From: Micromonospora sp. MA102
GTDB taxonomy: Bacteria; Actinomycetota; Actinomycetes; Mycobacteriales; Micromonosporaceae
DNA length: 64,000 bases
Assembly (NCBI RefSeq): GCF_025460765.1
Contig: NZ_JAMWEG010000007.1
Location: forward strand, 301,989 to 365,988
Reading direction: 5' to 3'
The translations under genes and the position numbers were made by a program. The notes under the pieces were generated by a model. That model had not been told where the DNA came from, made no database searches, and was given only the letters and a program-made list of their open reading frames with translations. Below are positions 15,469 through 26,505 of the stretch, piece after piece. Positions within the stretch are counted from its first letter, which is position 1. Each line of letters starts with the position of its first letter.

Positions 15469-16941
15469 GTGGCCATCACCCGACTGCCGAGTGCCGGATT
15501 CTCGATCACGATCCGGATCGCGGTCCCCGCGGACGCCTCCTCCATCGGGCGGCTGACCACCGCGGCGGGCGAGGCGGGCGCCATCGTCACCGCACTGGAC
15601 GTGGTCGACTCCGACCCGGCCCACGTGATCGTCGACCTCACCTGCGACACCGCCGACGCCGGCCACGCCGACCAGGTGGTCGACGCGCTGACCGCGCTCG
15701 ACGGGGTGGACGTCCGCAAGGTCTCCGACCGGACGTTTCTGCTCCACCTGGGCGGCAAGATCGAGGTCAACTCGAAGGTCGCGCTGCGCAACCGGGACGA
15801 GCTGTCCCGCGCGTACACGCCGGGGGTGGCCCGGGTCTGCATGGCGATCGCCGAGAACCCGGCCGACGCCCGCCGGCTCACCATCAAGCGCAACACCGTC
15901 GCCGTGGTCAGCGACGGCTCCGCCGTGCTCGGCCTGGGCAACCTCGGCCCGGCCGCCTCGCTGCCCGTGATGGAGGGCAAGGCGGCGCTGTTCAAGCGCT
16001 TCGGCGGGGTGGACGCCTGGCCGGTGGTGCTGGACACCCAGGACACCGACGAGATCGTGCAGATCGTGAAGGCGATCGCGCCCGCGTACGGGGGCATCAA
16101 CCTGGAGGACATCGCCGCGCCGCGCTGCTTCGAGATCGAGGCCCGGCTGCGCGAGGCGCTGGACATCCCGGTCTTCCACGACGACCAGCACGGCACCGCG
16201 ATCTGCGTCCTGGCCGCGCTGACCAACGCGCTGCGGGTGGTGGGCAAGAACCTCTCGGACGTCCGCGTCGTCGTCTCCGGCGCCGGCGCGGCCGGCACCG
16301 CGATCATGAAGCTGCTGCTGCGGCAGGGCGTGGGCGACATCATCGCGTACGACCGGCAGGGCGCCCTGCACCGCGACCTGCCCGACCTCAACCCGGCCTG
16401 GCGGTGGCTGGCCGAGAACACCAACCGGGAGAGCTACGCCGGCGACCTGCCCGGCGCGGTCCGGGGCGCGGACGTCTTCATCGGGGTGAGCGCGCCGAAC
16501 CTGCTCACCGGCGACGACATCGCCACCATGGCGAAGGACGCGATCGTCTTCGCGCTGGCCAACCCCGACCCGGAGGTGGACCCGCGGGAGGCCCGCAAGC
16601 ACGCCGCCGTGGTCGCCACCGGCCGGTCCGACCAGCCGAACCAGATCAACAACGTGCTCGCCTTCCCGGGCGTCTTCCGCGGCATGCTCGACGCGCACGC
16701 CGAGGAGTTCACCGAGGAGATGGCTATCGCGGCGGCCAGGGCCATCGCGGACGTGGTCGGCGAAGACAAGATCAACCCGACGGTGATCGTGCCGAGCGTC
16801 TTCGACTCGCGGGTCGCCCCGGCCGTCGCCGCCGCCGTACGCGCCGCCGCCCAGAACCCGGCCGCGACGCCCCCGCCGGCCGCCGACCCGGGCCCGGCCG
16901 ACCTCCCGGAGATCGCCGCCAACGCCAGCGCCACCCCCTGA
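15469..16941 (+). CDS. NAD(P)-dependent malic enzyme with N-terminal ACT domain
   Basis: Oxidatively decarboxylates malate to pyruvate, linking the TCA cycle to gluconeogenesis and NADPH supply. Residues 1-90 form an ACT-type regulatory domain (FSITIRIAVPADASSIGRLT, ALDGVDVRKVSDRTF), suggesting ligand control. The catalytic part has SRAYTPGVARVCMAIAENP, the lysine region SDGSAVLGLGNLGP and FHDDQHGTAICVLAAL with the metal-binding Asp pair. The dinucleotide fold is VVVSGAGAAGTAI. The last 40 residues are Ala/Pro-rich. It starts at GTG with a GGAGGAG site and stands alone, divergent from hflX. Cofactor preference cannot be decided here. Confidence 0.93.
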   Translation: MAITRLPSAGFSITIRIAVPADASSIGRLTTAAGEAGAIVTALDVVDSDPAHVIVDLTCDTADAGHADQVVDALTALDGVDVRKVSDRTFLLHLGGKIEVNSKVALRNRDELSRAYTPGVARVCMAIAENPADARRLTIKRNTVAVVSDGSAVLGLGNLGPAASLPVMEGKAALFKRFGGVDAWPVVLDTQDTDEIVQIVKAIAPAYGGINLEDIAAPRCFEIEARLREALDIPVFHDDQHGTAICVLAALTNALRVVGKNLSDVRVVVSGAGAAGTAIMKLLLRQGVGDIIAYDRQGALHRDLPDLNPAWRWLAENTNRESYAGDLPGAVRGADVFIGVSAPNLLTGDDIATMAKDAIVFALANPDPEVDPREARKHAAVVATGRSDQPNQINNVLAFPGVFRGMLDAHAEEFTEEMAIAAARAIADVVGEDKINPTVIVPSVFDSRVAPAVAAAVRAAAQNPAATPPPAADPGPADLPEIAANASATP

Positions 16942-17010
16942 CCACCCCTCCGGGTGCACCTGTTGCCGCCAGGGCGACAACAACCGCACCCAAACCCGAC
17001 GCCCCACCGC

Positions 17011-17070
17011 GTGATCATGAAGTTGGCCGCCCCGAACCTGGACGGAACGGCCAGCCAACTTCATGATCAC
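17011..17070. repeat. Long inverted repeat, TGATCATGAAGTTG family (element 2)
   Basis: Two perfect 17-base arms, GTGATCATGAAGTTGGC at 17011-17027 and its complement at 17054-17070, flank a 26-base centre. It sits between the convergent malic enzyme and dapF genes. The arm core TGATCATGAAGTTG is identical to that of element 1 at 5421-5480, while the centres differ. Confidence 0.9.
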
Positions 17071-17116
17071 CGGAGCAGGGCGCAGTGGGGTGCAGTGGGC
17101 CGCAGCCCGGAGGTGG

Positions 17117-17962
17117 TTACGCCCCTGGGGCCGGGAGGGTGACCTCGCCGGTGGCGACCAGGACGGCGGGGCCGGAGAGCCAGCAGGTGTCCTCGGTGAT
17201 CGTGATGGTGAGGCGGCCGCCGGGCACGTCGACGGTCATGGTGCCGGTCTCCCGGCCGGCGTCGCGCAGCGCCACGGCGGCCACCGCGCAGGCGCCGGTG
17301 CCGCAGGAGAGCGTCTCGGCCGAACCCCGCTCGTAGACCCGCATGAGCACGTGCCCGTCGGTACCCTCGACCGGCTCGCCCGGGCTGGTGAACTCGACGT
17401 TCACCCCGGCCGGGAAGACGGACGGGTCGACGTCGGGCGCGCGGGTGAGGTCCAGGCCGCCCAGGTCCAGGCTGGCGGGCAGCGCGCAGACCAGGTGCGG
17501 GTTGCCCACGTCCACGGCCGCGCCGGTCAGGGTGAGCCCGGCCAGGGTGGCGGTGGCCGTGTCGTACAGCCGGGGGCGGCGCATCTCGACGGCGACGTCG
17601 GCCCCCTCGACCCGGGCGCGGACCAGGCCGGCCCGGGTGGCCAGCGGAACGGTCCCGCCGGACGGGGTGGCCAGGCCGGTCTCCAGCAGGTAGCGGACGA
17701 AGACCCGGGCGCCGTTGCCGCACATCTCGGCGAACGAGCCGTCGGAGTTCCAGTAGTCCATGAACCACTCGGCGTCGCCGGCCAGCGCGGCGCCGTCCGG
17801 GTGCTTGGCGGCGCGTACCACGCGCAGCACACCGTCGCCGCCCAGGCCGCGCCGCCGGTCGCAGAGCGCGGCGACCAGGCCGGACGTCAGGTCGAGCGCC
17901 CCGTCCGGGTCGGGCAGGATGACGAAGTCGTTGCCGGTGCCGTGGCCCTTGGTGAACTGCAC
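17117..17962 (-). CDS. dapF: Diaminopimelate epimerase
   Basis: Converts LL- to meso-diaminopimelate for peptidoglycan and lysine. The 281-residue protein starts FTKGHGTGNDF, the canonical N-terminus. The two catalytic cysteines are visible as Cys81 (EMCGNGARVF) and Cys220 (LSCGTGACA). A GTG start at 17962 leaves a 7-bp gap after miaA, so the miaA-dapF pair with the upstream dioxygenase-like gene forms one operon, an arrangement common in actinobacteria. The conserved site residues indicate an active enzyme. Confidence 0.96.
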   Translation of the reverse strand: MQFTKGHGTGNDFVILPDPDGALDLTSGLVAALCDRRRGLGGDGVLRVVRAAKHPDGAALAGDAEWFMDYWNSDGSFAEMCGNGARVFVRYLLETGLATPSGGTVPLATRAGLVRARVEGADVAVEMRRPRLYDTATATLAGLTLTGAAVDVGNPHLVCALPASLDLGGLDLTRAPDVDPSVFPAGVNVEFTSPGEPVEGTDGHVLMRVYERGSAETLSCGTGACAVAAVALRDAGRETGTMTVDVPGGRLTITITEDTCWLSGPAVLVATGEVTLPAPGA

Positions 17963-17969
17963 GCCCCAA

Positions 17970-18875
17970 TCATTCCCGATGCTCGGCGACCACCCGCAGC
18001 GCAGTGTCGAGAAACTCCGGGGCGGCCGAGTCCAGCCAGTGGATCCGCGGGTCGCGGCGGAACCAGGAGCGCTGCCGGCGGACGAACCGACGGGTGGCCC
18101 GGACGGTCTCCTCGTGCGCCTGCGCCTCGGTCAGCTCGCCGGCCAGGAAGCGCAGCACCTGCTGGTAGCCGAGCGCCCGGCTGGCCGTCCGCCCCTCGGG
18201 CAGGCCCTGGCCGACCAGCGTCCGCGTCTCGTCGACCAGGCCGTCGGCCCACATGCGGTCCACCCGCCGCGCGATCCGCTCGTCCAGCAGCGCGGTGTCC
18301 AGGTCGACGCCGAGCTGCACCGACGGGTAGTACGGCGTCGGCGCGGGCAGCGACGCGGTGAACGGCGCGCCGGTCAGCTCGACGACCTCCAGGGCCCGAA
18401 CGATGCGCCGGCCGTTGCTCGGCAGGATGCCCGCGGCGGCCACCGGGTCGGCCTCGGCCAGCCGGGCGTGCAGCGGGGCCGGGCCGACCTCGGCCAGCTC
18501 CGCCTCCAGCCGCTCCCGCACCGCCGGGTCGGTGCCGGGGAACTCGAACTGCTCCAGCACCGCCCGTACGTACAGCCCGGAGCCGCCCACCAGCAGCGGC
18601 ACCCGACCCCGGGCCAGGATGTCGTCCACCGCCGCGCGGGCCAGCTTCTGGTATTCGGCGACGCTGGCCGGCTCGGTGACCGGCCAGATGTCGAGCAGGT
18701 GGTGCGGCACGCCCTCCCGCTCGGCCGGGGTCAGCTTGGCGGTGCCGATGTCCATGCCCCGGTAGAGCTGCATGGAGTCGGCGTTGACCACCTCGCCGTC
18801 GAGGGCGTGCGCCAGGGCGATGCTCAGCGCCGACTTGCCCGCCGCGGTCGGCCCGACCACGGCGACGACGGTCAT
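17970..18875 (-). CDS. miaA: tRNA dimethylallyltransferase
   Basis: Adds the dimethylallyl group to N6 of A37 in tRNAs reading UNN codons; MiaB (23011-24510) then methylthiolates the product. The 301-residue protein has the P-loop GPTAAGKS at residues 8-15, NADSMQLYRGMDIGTAKL, the VGGSGLYVRAVL segment and RRFVRRQRSWFRRD. Its ATG overlaps the preceding stop (ATGA). The bldA connection known in Streptomyces comes through this type of enzyme, but no TTA-dependence can be inferred here. Confidence 0.96.
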   Translation of the reverse strand: MTVVAVVGPTAAGKSALSIALAHALDGEVVNADSMQLYRGMDIGTAKLTPAEREGVPHHLLDIWPVTEPASVAEYQKLARAAVDDILARGRVPLLVGGSGLYVRAVLEQFEFPGTDPAVRERLEAELAEVGPAPLHARLAEADPVAAAGILPSNGRRIVRALEVVELTGAPFTASLPAPTPYYPSVQLGVDLDTALLDERIARRVDRMWADGLVDETRTLVGQGLPEGRTASRALGYQQVLRFLAGELTEAQAHEETVRATRRFVRRQRSWFRRDPRIHWLDSAAPEFLDTALRVVAEHRE

Positions 18876-19591
18876 GCCTTCTCCCAGTTGGCCACGAAGT
18901 AGGCAACGCCGTAGGGGGCCCGGTGGTAGCTCACGTCGCCCCGCCAGTCGCCGCCCGCCGCGCGGGCGGCCCCGGCCAGCACCTGCCACGGCGCCCGCCC
19001 GGCCGCCTTCAGCTCCGCCGACAGCGAAGGGTCCAGGCCGAGCAGGGCCGCGGCGTCCGCGTCGGCCAGGGCCGCGGCGACCCCCTCGTCGTACGCGGGC
19101 GCGCGCGGGTCGTCGTAGCCGGGCGCCTTGACGCCCCGGCAGGCCGAGCCGTCCCCGAGCACCAGCAGCGCGATCCGCTCGCCGGCCGCGGCGGCCAGCT
19201 CGGCGCCGAGGGCCGCGCACTCGGCCGGGGACGCGTCGGCGGCGACCGCCCGGGCCAGCCGGGGCAGCTCGGTGCCGGACCGGTTCACCAGCCAGGCGCC
19301 GATGGTCAGGCTGAGCGGCAGCACCTCGGCTCCGGAGCAGGCGATCTTCCACAACCGCACCGGCCGGTCGAGTCCGTAACCGCGCAGCGAGCCGGAGTCG
19401 GCCGCACCAAAGATCCTGCTTTCCCCACCGGCGCCCAGCAGCAGGATCACCTCGGGGTCGGCGGCGAGCAGCCGGGCCACGGCCGCGTCGGCGGCGGCCC
19501 GGAGGTCGTCCAGCTCGGGCGCGGCGGCGCCGGCCAGCTCCGGCACGATCAGGGGCGGGTGGGGGCAGACGGCGGCGGCGACCAGGGGCAC
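18872..19591 (-). CDS. Class III extradiol dioxygenase-like (LigB superfamily) protein
   Basis: A 239-residue protein (GTG start) whose N-terminus LVAAAVCPHPPLIVPELAG resembles the LigB-fold metal-binding start, with HPP as a likely ligand region. Later segments are VILLLGAGGES, LPLSLTIGAWLV, ALLVLGDGSACRGVKAPGYDDPRA and YHRAPYGVAYFVANWEKA. It heads an operon with miaA and dapF, overlapping miaA by 4 bp. The position and family are conserved in actinobacteria. No aromatic catabolism genes are nearby, so ring cleavage is doubtful and a housekeeping role linked to tRNA modification or an unknown reaction is possible. Confidence 0.8.
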   Translation of the reverse strand: MPLVAAAVCPHPPLIVPELAGAAAPELDDLRAAADAAVARLLAADPEVILLLGAGGESRIFGAADSGSLRGYGLDRPVRLWKIACSGAEVLPLSLTIGAWLVNRSGTELPRLARAVAADASPAECAALGAELAAAAGERIALLVLGDGSACRGVKAPGYDDPRAPAYDEGVAAALADADAAALLGLDPSLSAELKAAGRAPWQVLAGAARAAGGDWRGDVSYHRAPYGVAYFVANWEKA

Positions 19592-19793
19592 CGGTCCAAC
19601 CTATCCGCATCCCCCGGTGCGTCCCCGCGCCGATCCGGTCATCGAGGCCCTACGACACCGTATGGTCACGGTCGACGACAGGCGCTCGACACGGACCGGG
19701 TCGGACCTGTGACAATGCCGGGAGAACTTTGCTGCGCCGTGGCGGCGATCGCGGGAGGTGTCCCGTCGACGCCGGGAGAACGAGGATGGGCAC

Positions 19794-21002
19794 ATGAGCG
19801 ACTGGACTGCCTTCGGACGGGTGGACGAGGACGGCACCGTCTACGTCAAGACCGCCGAGGGCGAGCGGGTGGTCGGATCCTGGCAGGCGGGGGCACCGGA
19901 GGAAGGGCTCGCCCATTTCGCCCGGCGCTTCGCCGACCTGGTGACGGAGGTCGACCTGACCGAGGCCCGACTCAACTCGGGCGCGGCGGACGCCGGCCAC
20001 TCGCTGACCACGATCCGGCGGATCCGCGCGTCGCTGGCCGAGGCGCACGTCGTCGGTGACATCGACGCTCTGGCCGCCCGCCTGGACAAGCTCGCCACGG
20101 TGGCCGAGGAGAAGGCCGGCGAGGCCCGCGCCGCCCGCGACGCCGCCCGCGGCGAGGCACTCGCGCGCAAGACCGCCCTGGTCGAGGAGGCGGAGAAGCT
20201 GGCCGCCGAGTCGACCGGCTGGAAGACCGCCGGCGACCGGCTCAAGGAGATCCTCGACGAGTGGAAGACCATCCGCGGGGTCGACAAGAAGGCCGACGGT
20301 GAGCTGTGGAAGCGGTTCGCCGCCGCGCGGGACGGCTTCACCCGCCGCCGGGGCGCCCACTTCGCCTCCCTGGACCAGCAGCGCAAGCAGGCGCAGGGGG
20401 TCAAGGAGGAGCTGGTCGCCGAGGCCGAGAAGCTCAAGGAGTCGACCGACTGGGGTGCCACGGCCAACCAGCTCAAGGACCTGATGGCCCAGTGGAAGGC
20501 CGCGCCGCGCGCCTCCAAGGAGGCCGAGCAGAAGCTCTGGGATCGGTTCCGGGCGGCGCAGGACGAGTTCTTCACCCGGCGCAGCGAGGTCTTCTCGGCG
20601 CGGGACAACGAGCAGCGGGCCAACCTGGAGCGCAAGCAGGCCCTGCTCGCCGAGGCCGAGGCGCTCGACGTCGACGGCGACCCGAAGGGCGCCCAGGCGA
20701 AGCTGCGGGAGATCCAGGCCCAGTGGCACGAGGCCGGCCGGGTGCCGCGCGAGGCGGCCGCCGGGCTGGAGCGCCGGCTGCGGGCCGTCGACGACAAGGT
20801 CCGCGAGGTCATGGACTCGGCGTGGCGGCGGACCTCCAAGGAGGACAACCCGCTCCTGGCCCAGATGCGGGCGCAGGTCGCCGAGGCCGAGGACCGGCTG
20901 GCCCGGGCCAAGGCGGCCGGCGACGCCCGCCGGATCAAGGAGGCCGAGCAGGCGCTCGCCTCGAAGCGGCAGTTCCTCCAGCTCGCCGAGCAGGCCGGCT
21001 GA
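19794..21002 (+). CDS. DUF349 domain protein
   Basis: A 402-residue protein almost entirely alpha-helical and highly charged, with several tandem DUF349 repeats of about 70 residues. Each contains a W-K-T/A core: STGWKTAGDRLKEILDEWKTI, STDWGATANQLKDLMAQWKAA and AQAKLREIQAQWHEAGRVP. Residues 1-45 are a separate small beta-rich segment (DWTAFGRVDEDGTVYVKTAEGERVVGSW). The ATG at 19794 is chosen from that domain start and an upstream GAGGA site. Coiled-coil character suggests protein-protein contacts; no enzymatic site is visible. A strong terminator follows. Confidence 0.88.
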   Translation: MSDWTAFGRVDEDGTVYVKTAEGERVVGSWQAGAPEEGLAHFARRFADLVTEVDLTEARLNSGAADAGHSLTTIRRIRASLAEAHVVGDIDALAARLDKLATVAEEKAGEARAARDAARGEALARKTALVEEAEKLAAESTGWKTAGDRLKEILDEWKTIRGVDKKADGELWKRFAAARDGFTRRRGAHFASLDQQRKQAQGVKEELVAEAEKLKESTDWGATANQLKDLMAQWKAAPRASKEAEQKLWDRFRAAQDEFFTRRSEVFSARDNEQRANLERKQALLAEAEALDVDGDPKGAQAKLREIQAQWHEAGRVPREAAAGLERRLRAVDDKVREVMDSAWRRTSKEDNPLLAQMRAQVAEAEDRLARAKAAGDARRIKEAEQALASKRQFLQLAEQAG

Positions 21003-21005
21003 CCT

Positions 21006-21058
21006 GACACGTCCCGGAAGCCCCCGGTCCCGCCTCGGACCGGGGGCTTTCCGTGTCC
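21006..21058 (+). terminator. Terminator after the DUF349 gene
   Basis: GGAAGCCCCCGGTCC pairs with GGACCGGGGGCTTTCC around a short loop, extended by an outer GACACG/CGTGTC pairing, immediately after the stop codon. Confidence 0.9.
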
Positions 21059-21111
21059 GACGTCGGCCAGGGCCGGAAAGCGTCTTCCCGGCCCGACCCT
21101 CCGGTCGCGTG

Positions 21112-21140
21112 TTGACGCATCGAGGCAGCCTGATCAAAAT
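21112..21140 (+). promoter_or_regulatory. Candidate promoter of the cellulase gene
   Basis: TTGACG (21112-21117) and CAAAAT (21135-21140) are separated by exactly 17 bases, in the 290-bp gap before the cellulase. No CebR-type palindrome (TGGGAGCGCTCCCA) is visible in this gap. Confidence 0.55.
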
Positions 21141-21240
21141 GGGCGGCAGAGCCAGGTTCCGCACCGGCGCGAGGGCACGACGGCACGACCCGCCGTCGGG
21201 ATTCGCCGGTGCCTTCCTCCGCGGGTGGCCGTCCACGTGA

Positions 21241-22959
<1,719 letters not shown>

Positions 22960-22964
22960 ACGGG

Positions 22965-23003
22965 CGACGGCCGGGGCCGCCACGGGGCGGTCCCGGCCGT
23001 CGG
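22965..23003. terminator. Hairpin between convergent cellulase and miaB
   Basis: CGACGGCCGGGGCCGCC pairs almost perfectly with GGCGGTCCCGGCCGTCG around a short centre. It lies 5 bp past the cellulase stop and 8 bp before the miaB stop, so it can serve both genes. Confidence 0.8.
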
Positions 23004-23010
23004 TGGTCGC

Positions 23011-24510
23011 TCAGCGCGCGGCGCAGCCGCCGGTGGGGGCGGGCGCCGCGGCCGGCGCGCCGATCGTCGGCAGCCCGAGCAGCACCCCGGGGGTACGCGG
23101 GGCGCGCCCCGCCTCGGCCGCGTCGCCGGCCCGGGTGCGCCGGTGCGACAGCGGCTCCCCGTCGGCGTTGAGGTGGTGCGGGGCGGCGTAGGTGACCGTG
23201 GTGTGCACGATGTCGCCCGGGCGGATCAGCCCGGCCAGCGACCCGGCGTCGAAGTGCACGAGGCGGCCGTCCCGGGCCCGGCCGGACAGCCGGCCGGTGC
23301 GCTCGTCCTTGCGCCCCTCGCCGACCGCGACCAGCACCTCGACGGTCTCGCCGACCAGCCTGCGGTTCTCCGCCCAGGTGATCTCCTCGACCGTGGCGAT
23401 CAACCGCTCGTACCGCTCCTGCACGACCTGCTTGGGCAGCTGGCCGTCCATGGTCGCGGCCGGGGTGCCGGGGCGCTTCGAGTACTGGAACGTGAACGCC
23501 GACGAGAAGCGGGCCTCGCGGACCACGTCGAGGGTCTTCTCGAAGTCGGCGTCGGTCTCGCCGGGGAAGCCGACGATGATGTCCGTGGTGATCGCCGCGT
23601 CCGGCATCGCGGCGCGGACCTTCTCGATGATCCCCAGGTACTTCTCCGACCGGTACGACCGGCGCATGGCCCGCAGCACGTCGTCGGAGCCGGACTGCAG
23701 CGGCATGTGCAGCGAGTGGCAGACGTTCGGCGTCTCGGCCATCGCGGCGATCACGTCGTCGGTGAAGTCCTTCGGGTGCGGGCTGGTGAACCGGACCCGC
23801 TCCAGGCCGTCGATGTCGCCGCAGGCGCGCAGCAGCTTGCCGAAGGCGTAGCGGTCGCCGAACTCCACGCCGTAGGAGTTGACGTTCTGCCCGAGCAGGG
23901 TCACCTCCAGCACGCCCTCGTCGACCAGGGCGCGCACCTCGGAGAGGATGTCGCCGGGGCGGCGGTCCTTCTCCTTGCCGCGCAGGGACGGCACGATGCA
24001 GAACGTGCAGGTGTTGTTGCAGCCCACCGAGATCGACACCCAGCCGGCGTACGTCGACTCGCGCCGGGTCGGCAGCGTGGACGGGAAGACGTCGAGGGAT
24101 TCGAGGATCTCCACCTCGGCGGCGGTGTTGTGCCGCGCGCGCTCCAGCAGCACCGGCAGCGAGCCGATGTTGTGCGTGCCGAAGACCACGTCCACCCAGG
24201 GCGCCTTGCGGACGATCTCGCCGCGGTCCTTCTGGGCCAGGCAGCCGCCGACCGCGATCTGCATCCCGGGGTGCCTGTCCTTCACGGGGCGCAGATGACC
24301 CAGGTTGCCGTAGAGCCGGTTGTCGGCGTTCTCCCGGACGGCGCAGGTGTTGAACACCACCACGTCGGGCTGCTCGTCGGCCTCGGCGGCACGCACGTAG
24401 CCGGCCTGTTCGAGCAGGCCGGAGATGCGCTCGGAGTCGTGCACGTTCATCTGGCAGCCGTACGTGCGCACCTGGTAGGTGCGCGGGCTGCCCGCGGCTG
24501 CGGTAGTCAT
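23011..24510 (-). CDS. miaB: tRNA (N6-isopentenyladenosine(37)-C2)-methylthiotransferase
   Basis: Radical-SAM enzyme that methylthiolates i6A37 of tRNA made by MiaA. The 499-residue protein has an N-terminal UPF0004 domain with cluster cysteines 19, 56 and 90 ([22 protein letters not shown]). The radical-SAM triad is Cys164, 168 and 171 ([15 protein letters not shown]). A C-terminal TRAM domain ([30 protein letters not shown]) contacts RNA. The last 50 residues are a variable Ala/Pro-rich tail. ATG at 24510 begins the conserved N-terminus; no operon partner is close. Confidence 0.96.
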   Translation of the reverse strand: MTTAAAGSPRTYQVRTYGCQMNVHDSERISGLLEQAGYVRAAEADEQPDVVVFNTCAVRENADNRLYGNLGHLRPVKDRHPGMQIAVGGCLAQKDRGEIVRKAPWVDVVFGTHNIGSLPVLLERARHNTAAEVEILESLDVFPSTLPTRRESTYAGWVSISVGCNNTCTFCIVPSLRGKEKDRRPGDILSEVRALVDEGVLEVTLLGQNVNSYGVEFGDRYAFGKLLRACGDIDGLERVRFTSPHPKDFTDDVIAAMAETPNVCHSLHMPLQSGSDDVLRAMRRSYRSEKYLGIIEKVRAAMPDAAITTDIIVGFPGETDADFEKTLDVVREARFSSAFTFQYSKRPGTPAATMDGQLPKQVVQERYERLIATVEEITWAENRRLVGETVEVLVAVGEGRKDERTGRLSGRARDGRLVHFDAGSLAGLIRPGDIVHTTVTYAAPHHLNADGEPLSHRRTRAGDAAEAGRAPRTPGVLLGLPTIGAPAAAPAPTGGCAAR

Positions 24511-24716
24511 GACCGGGACAGCGTATCCGGGTGGAGCCGGTCGGACCGAACGAGGAGGAGCTGTCAGCCGGAGCATCAGGACCCTGCGTGAGCCGTAGCT
24601 CGTGGTCCGTGCCCCGCAGCCGGCGGCCCGGGCCTGAGCCTCCGGGTCCCGGTCCGTTCTCGCCGCCGGTGACGCGGCGGATGCCGGGCCGGCGCCGGGG
24701 CCACCCCCTCCGCCGG

Positions 24717-25196
24717 TCAGGCGGCGGCGCGGGCCGGGGCGACCGAGTCGGGGGCCCACCGGGAGCGGTGGCACTGCGACCAGCCCCGGCAGCGGGGGTC
24801 CGCCACGGTGCAGAGCCGCTGGCCGCTGAGGACCTCGCCGTCGTCGGTCTCGACCACGTCGAAGTGCACCGGTCGGATCGTGCCGTCCGGGGCGACCAGC
24901 AGGTGCCGCCCGGCGTCGAGGGTGTCGTCGCGCATCAGGCAGTTGCGGTCCAGCAGCCGGGCCAGCGCCGCGATGCTGGGCAGCTCGGGCAGGCGCTCGG
25001 GCACCCCGTAGCAGTCGACCACGGTTCCGTACGCCCCGGGCGCCTCCCAGACGTCGCACACCACCGCGTACGCGGGGAGTCGGGCCGGGTCGGCGACGGC
25101 GAGGGGCATCACCACCCGGCCGAGCGCCTCGGCCAGCGCCGGGTAGACCTCCACCGGCGCCGCGCCGTCGATTCTCCAGTTCCACAGCTCGGTCAT
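24717..25196 (-). CDS. Unknown protein with C-terminal Cys/His cluster
   Basis: A 159-residue soluble protein that I do not recognise. ATG with a GAGGAGG site six bases upstream. It opens with [27 protein letters not shown], contains [42 protein letters not shown], and ends with [23 protein letters not shown], a Cys/His spacing that could hold a metal. No membrane segment or signal peptide. It is transcribed alone; the 237 bp upstream contain a GTTAC-N6-GTGAC element like the one before the glutamate transporter operon, so it may share nitrogen-related control. Codon use is normal for the window. Confidence 0.75.
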   Translation of the reverse strand: MTELWNWRIDGAAPVEVYPALAEALGRVVMPLAVADPARLPAYAVVCDVWEAPGAYGTVVDCYGVPERLPELPSIAALARLLDRNCLMRDDTLDAGRHLLVAPDGTIRPVHFDVVETDDGEVLSGQRLCTVADPRCRGWSQCHRSRWAPDSVAPARAAA

Positions 25197-25284
25197 GCCG
25201 CCTCCTCGCTGCGCTCGTCCCATTGGCCTCCGGATCGGGCCTTACTCACGATGGTGGAGTGCATTTGACCTCAGCCGGGCGCAA

Positions 25285-25300
25285 GTTACCGGTCTGTGAC
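25285..25300. promoter_or_regulatory. GlnR-like box A
   Basis: GTTAC-N6-GTGAC in the context GTTACCGGTCTGTGACCATTC. A nearly identical 21-base sequence (two differences) occurs at 26515. The half-site spacing fits the actinobacterial GlnR operator (GTNAC-N6-GNAAC-like). It lies 89 bp upstream of the unknown gene ending at 24717. Confidence 0.5.
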
Positions 25301-25433
25301 CATTCTGGGCAAAATTTCCTTGGGCCACCTTGCCCAGAGTAGCGGGAAGGTGACAGTTTATCGGGTATGGTGCCGCGTCCGCGACGCGAACCACCGGGGG
25401 TGGTGACGGATTCGCGGCTGCGGGCGGCGGCTC

Positions 25434-26423
25434 TCAGCGCACCCGGACCAGGTGTTCGCTCGGCGGCAGCAGCTCACCGACCACCGTGCCGCCCGGCACC
25501 TCGCCCGCCACCAGCAGCCCACCCGAGGTCTGCGCGTCGGCCAGCAGCAGCCGCTCCCCCTCGCCGGCCGCGCCGAAGTCGGTCCACGGGCTCACCCAGT
25601 CCAGGTTGCGCCGGGTGCCGCCGCTGACGAACCCGTCGCGCAACGCCTCCCGGGCGCCGGGCAGGTAGGGCACCGCGGCCGCGTCGATCGCCACGGTGAG
25701 CCGGCTGGCCCGGGCCAGCTTCGAGGCGTGCCCGAGCAGCCCGAACCCGGTCACGTCGGTGCCGCAGCGGATCCCGGCCGCGACGGCCGCCCGGGCCGCG
25801 TCCCGGTTCAGCCGGGCCATCGAGGCGACCGCCTCCGGGAACCGCTCCCCGGTGCGCTTGTGCCGGGTGTTCAACACTCCCACGCCGAGCGGCTTGGTCA
25901 GCGACAGCGGCAGGCCGGCCCGACCGGCGTCCAGGGTGATCAGCTCCTCGGGCCGGACCACCCCGGTGACGGCCAGGCCGTACTTCGGGCCGTCGTCGTC
26001 CACGCTGTGCCCGCCGGCCAGGTGGCAACCGGCCTCCCGGGCCACGTCCTGACCGCCGCGCAGCACCTCCCGGGCCAGCTCCAGCGGCAGCACCTCCCGG
26101 GGCCAGCAGAGCAGGTTCAGCGCGACCAGCGGGGTGCCGCCCATGGCGTACACGTCGGAGAGGGCGTTGGCGGCGGCGATGCGCCCCCAGTCGTAGGCGT
26201 CGTCCACCACCGGAGTGAAGAAGTCGGCGGTGCTGACCAGGCCGGTGCGTTCGTCCAGCCGGACCACCGCGGCGTCGTCGCCGTGCTCCAGACCGACCAG
26301 CAGCTCGGCGGCGCCGACGGCCGGGGCCAGCCCGGCCACCATCGTCTCCAGCTCGCCCGGCGGGATCTTGCAGGCGCACCCGCCGCCGCGGGCGTAATCG
26401 GTCAGCCGGAGGACGTCTGTCAT
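25434..26423 (-). CDS. selD: Selenide, water dikinase
   Basis: Makes selenophosphate from selenide and ATP for selenocysteine or 2-selenouridine. The 329-residue protein starts [21 protein letters not shown]; the catalytic position is cysteine (Cys16), not selenocysteine, followed by the essential Lys19. Further SelD motifs are [60 protein letters not shown] and [19 protein letters not shown] at 26423. No selA, selB or tRNA-Sec gene is in this window, so the downstream use of selenophosphate cannot be judged here. Confidence 0.95.
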   Translation of the reverse strand: MTDVLRLTDYARGGGCACKIPPGELETMVAGLAPAVGAAELLVGLEHGDDAAVVRLDERTGLVSTADFFTPVVDDAYDWGRIAAANALSDVYAMGGTPLVALNLLCWPREVLPLELAREVLRGGQDVAREAGCHLAGGHSVDDDGPKYGLAVTGVVRPEELITLDAGRAGLPLSLTKPLGVGVLNTRHKRTGERFPEAVASMARLNRDAARAAVAAGIRCGTDVTGFGLLGHASKLARASRLTVAIDAAAVPYLPGAREALRDGFVSGGTRRNLDWVSPWTDFGAAGEGERLLLADAQTSGGLLVAGEVPGGTVVGELLPPSEHLVRVR

Positions 26424-26505
26424 CCCCACATGATCGCCGTTGACGCGCGCGGCCGCTACCGGGACGCCCCGCTCGGTGACGGAATTCGGACGCACGGGTA
26501 CGGCG

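Noticed and set aside
18872..19591. An aromatic catabolic operon around the extradiol-dioxygenase-like gene
   Set aside because: Neighbours are miaA and dapF with overlapping ends; no transport or ring-hydroxylating genes are present.
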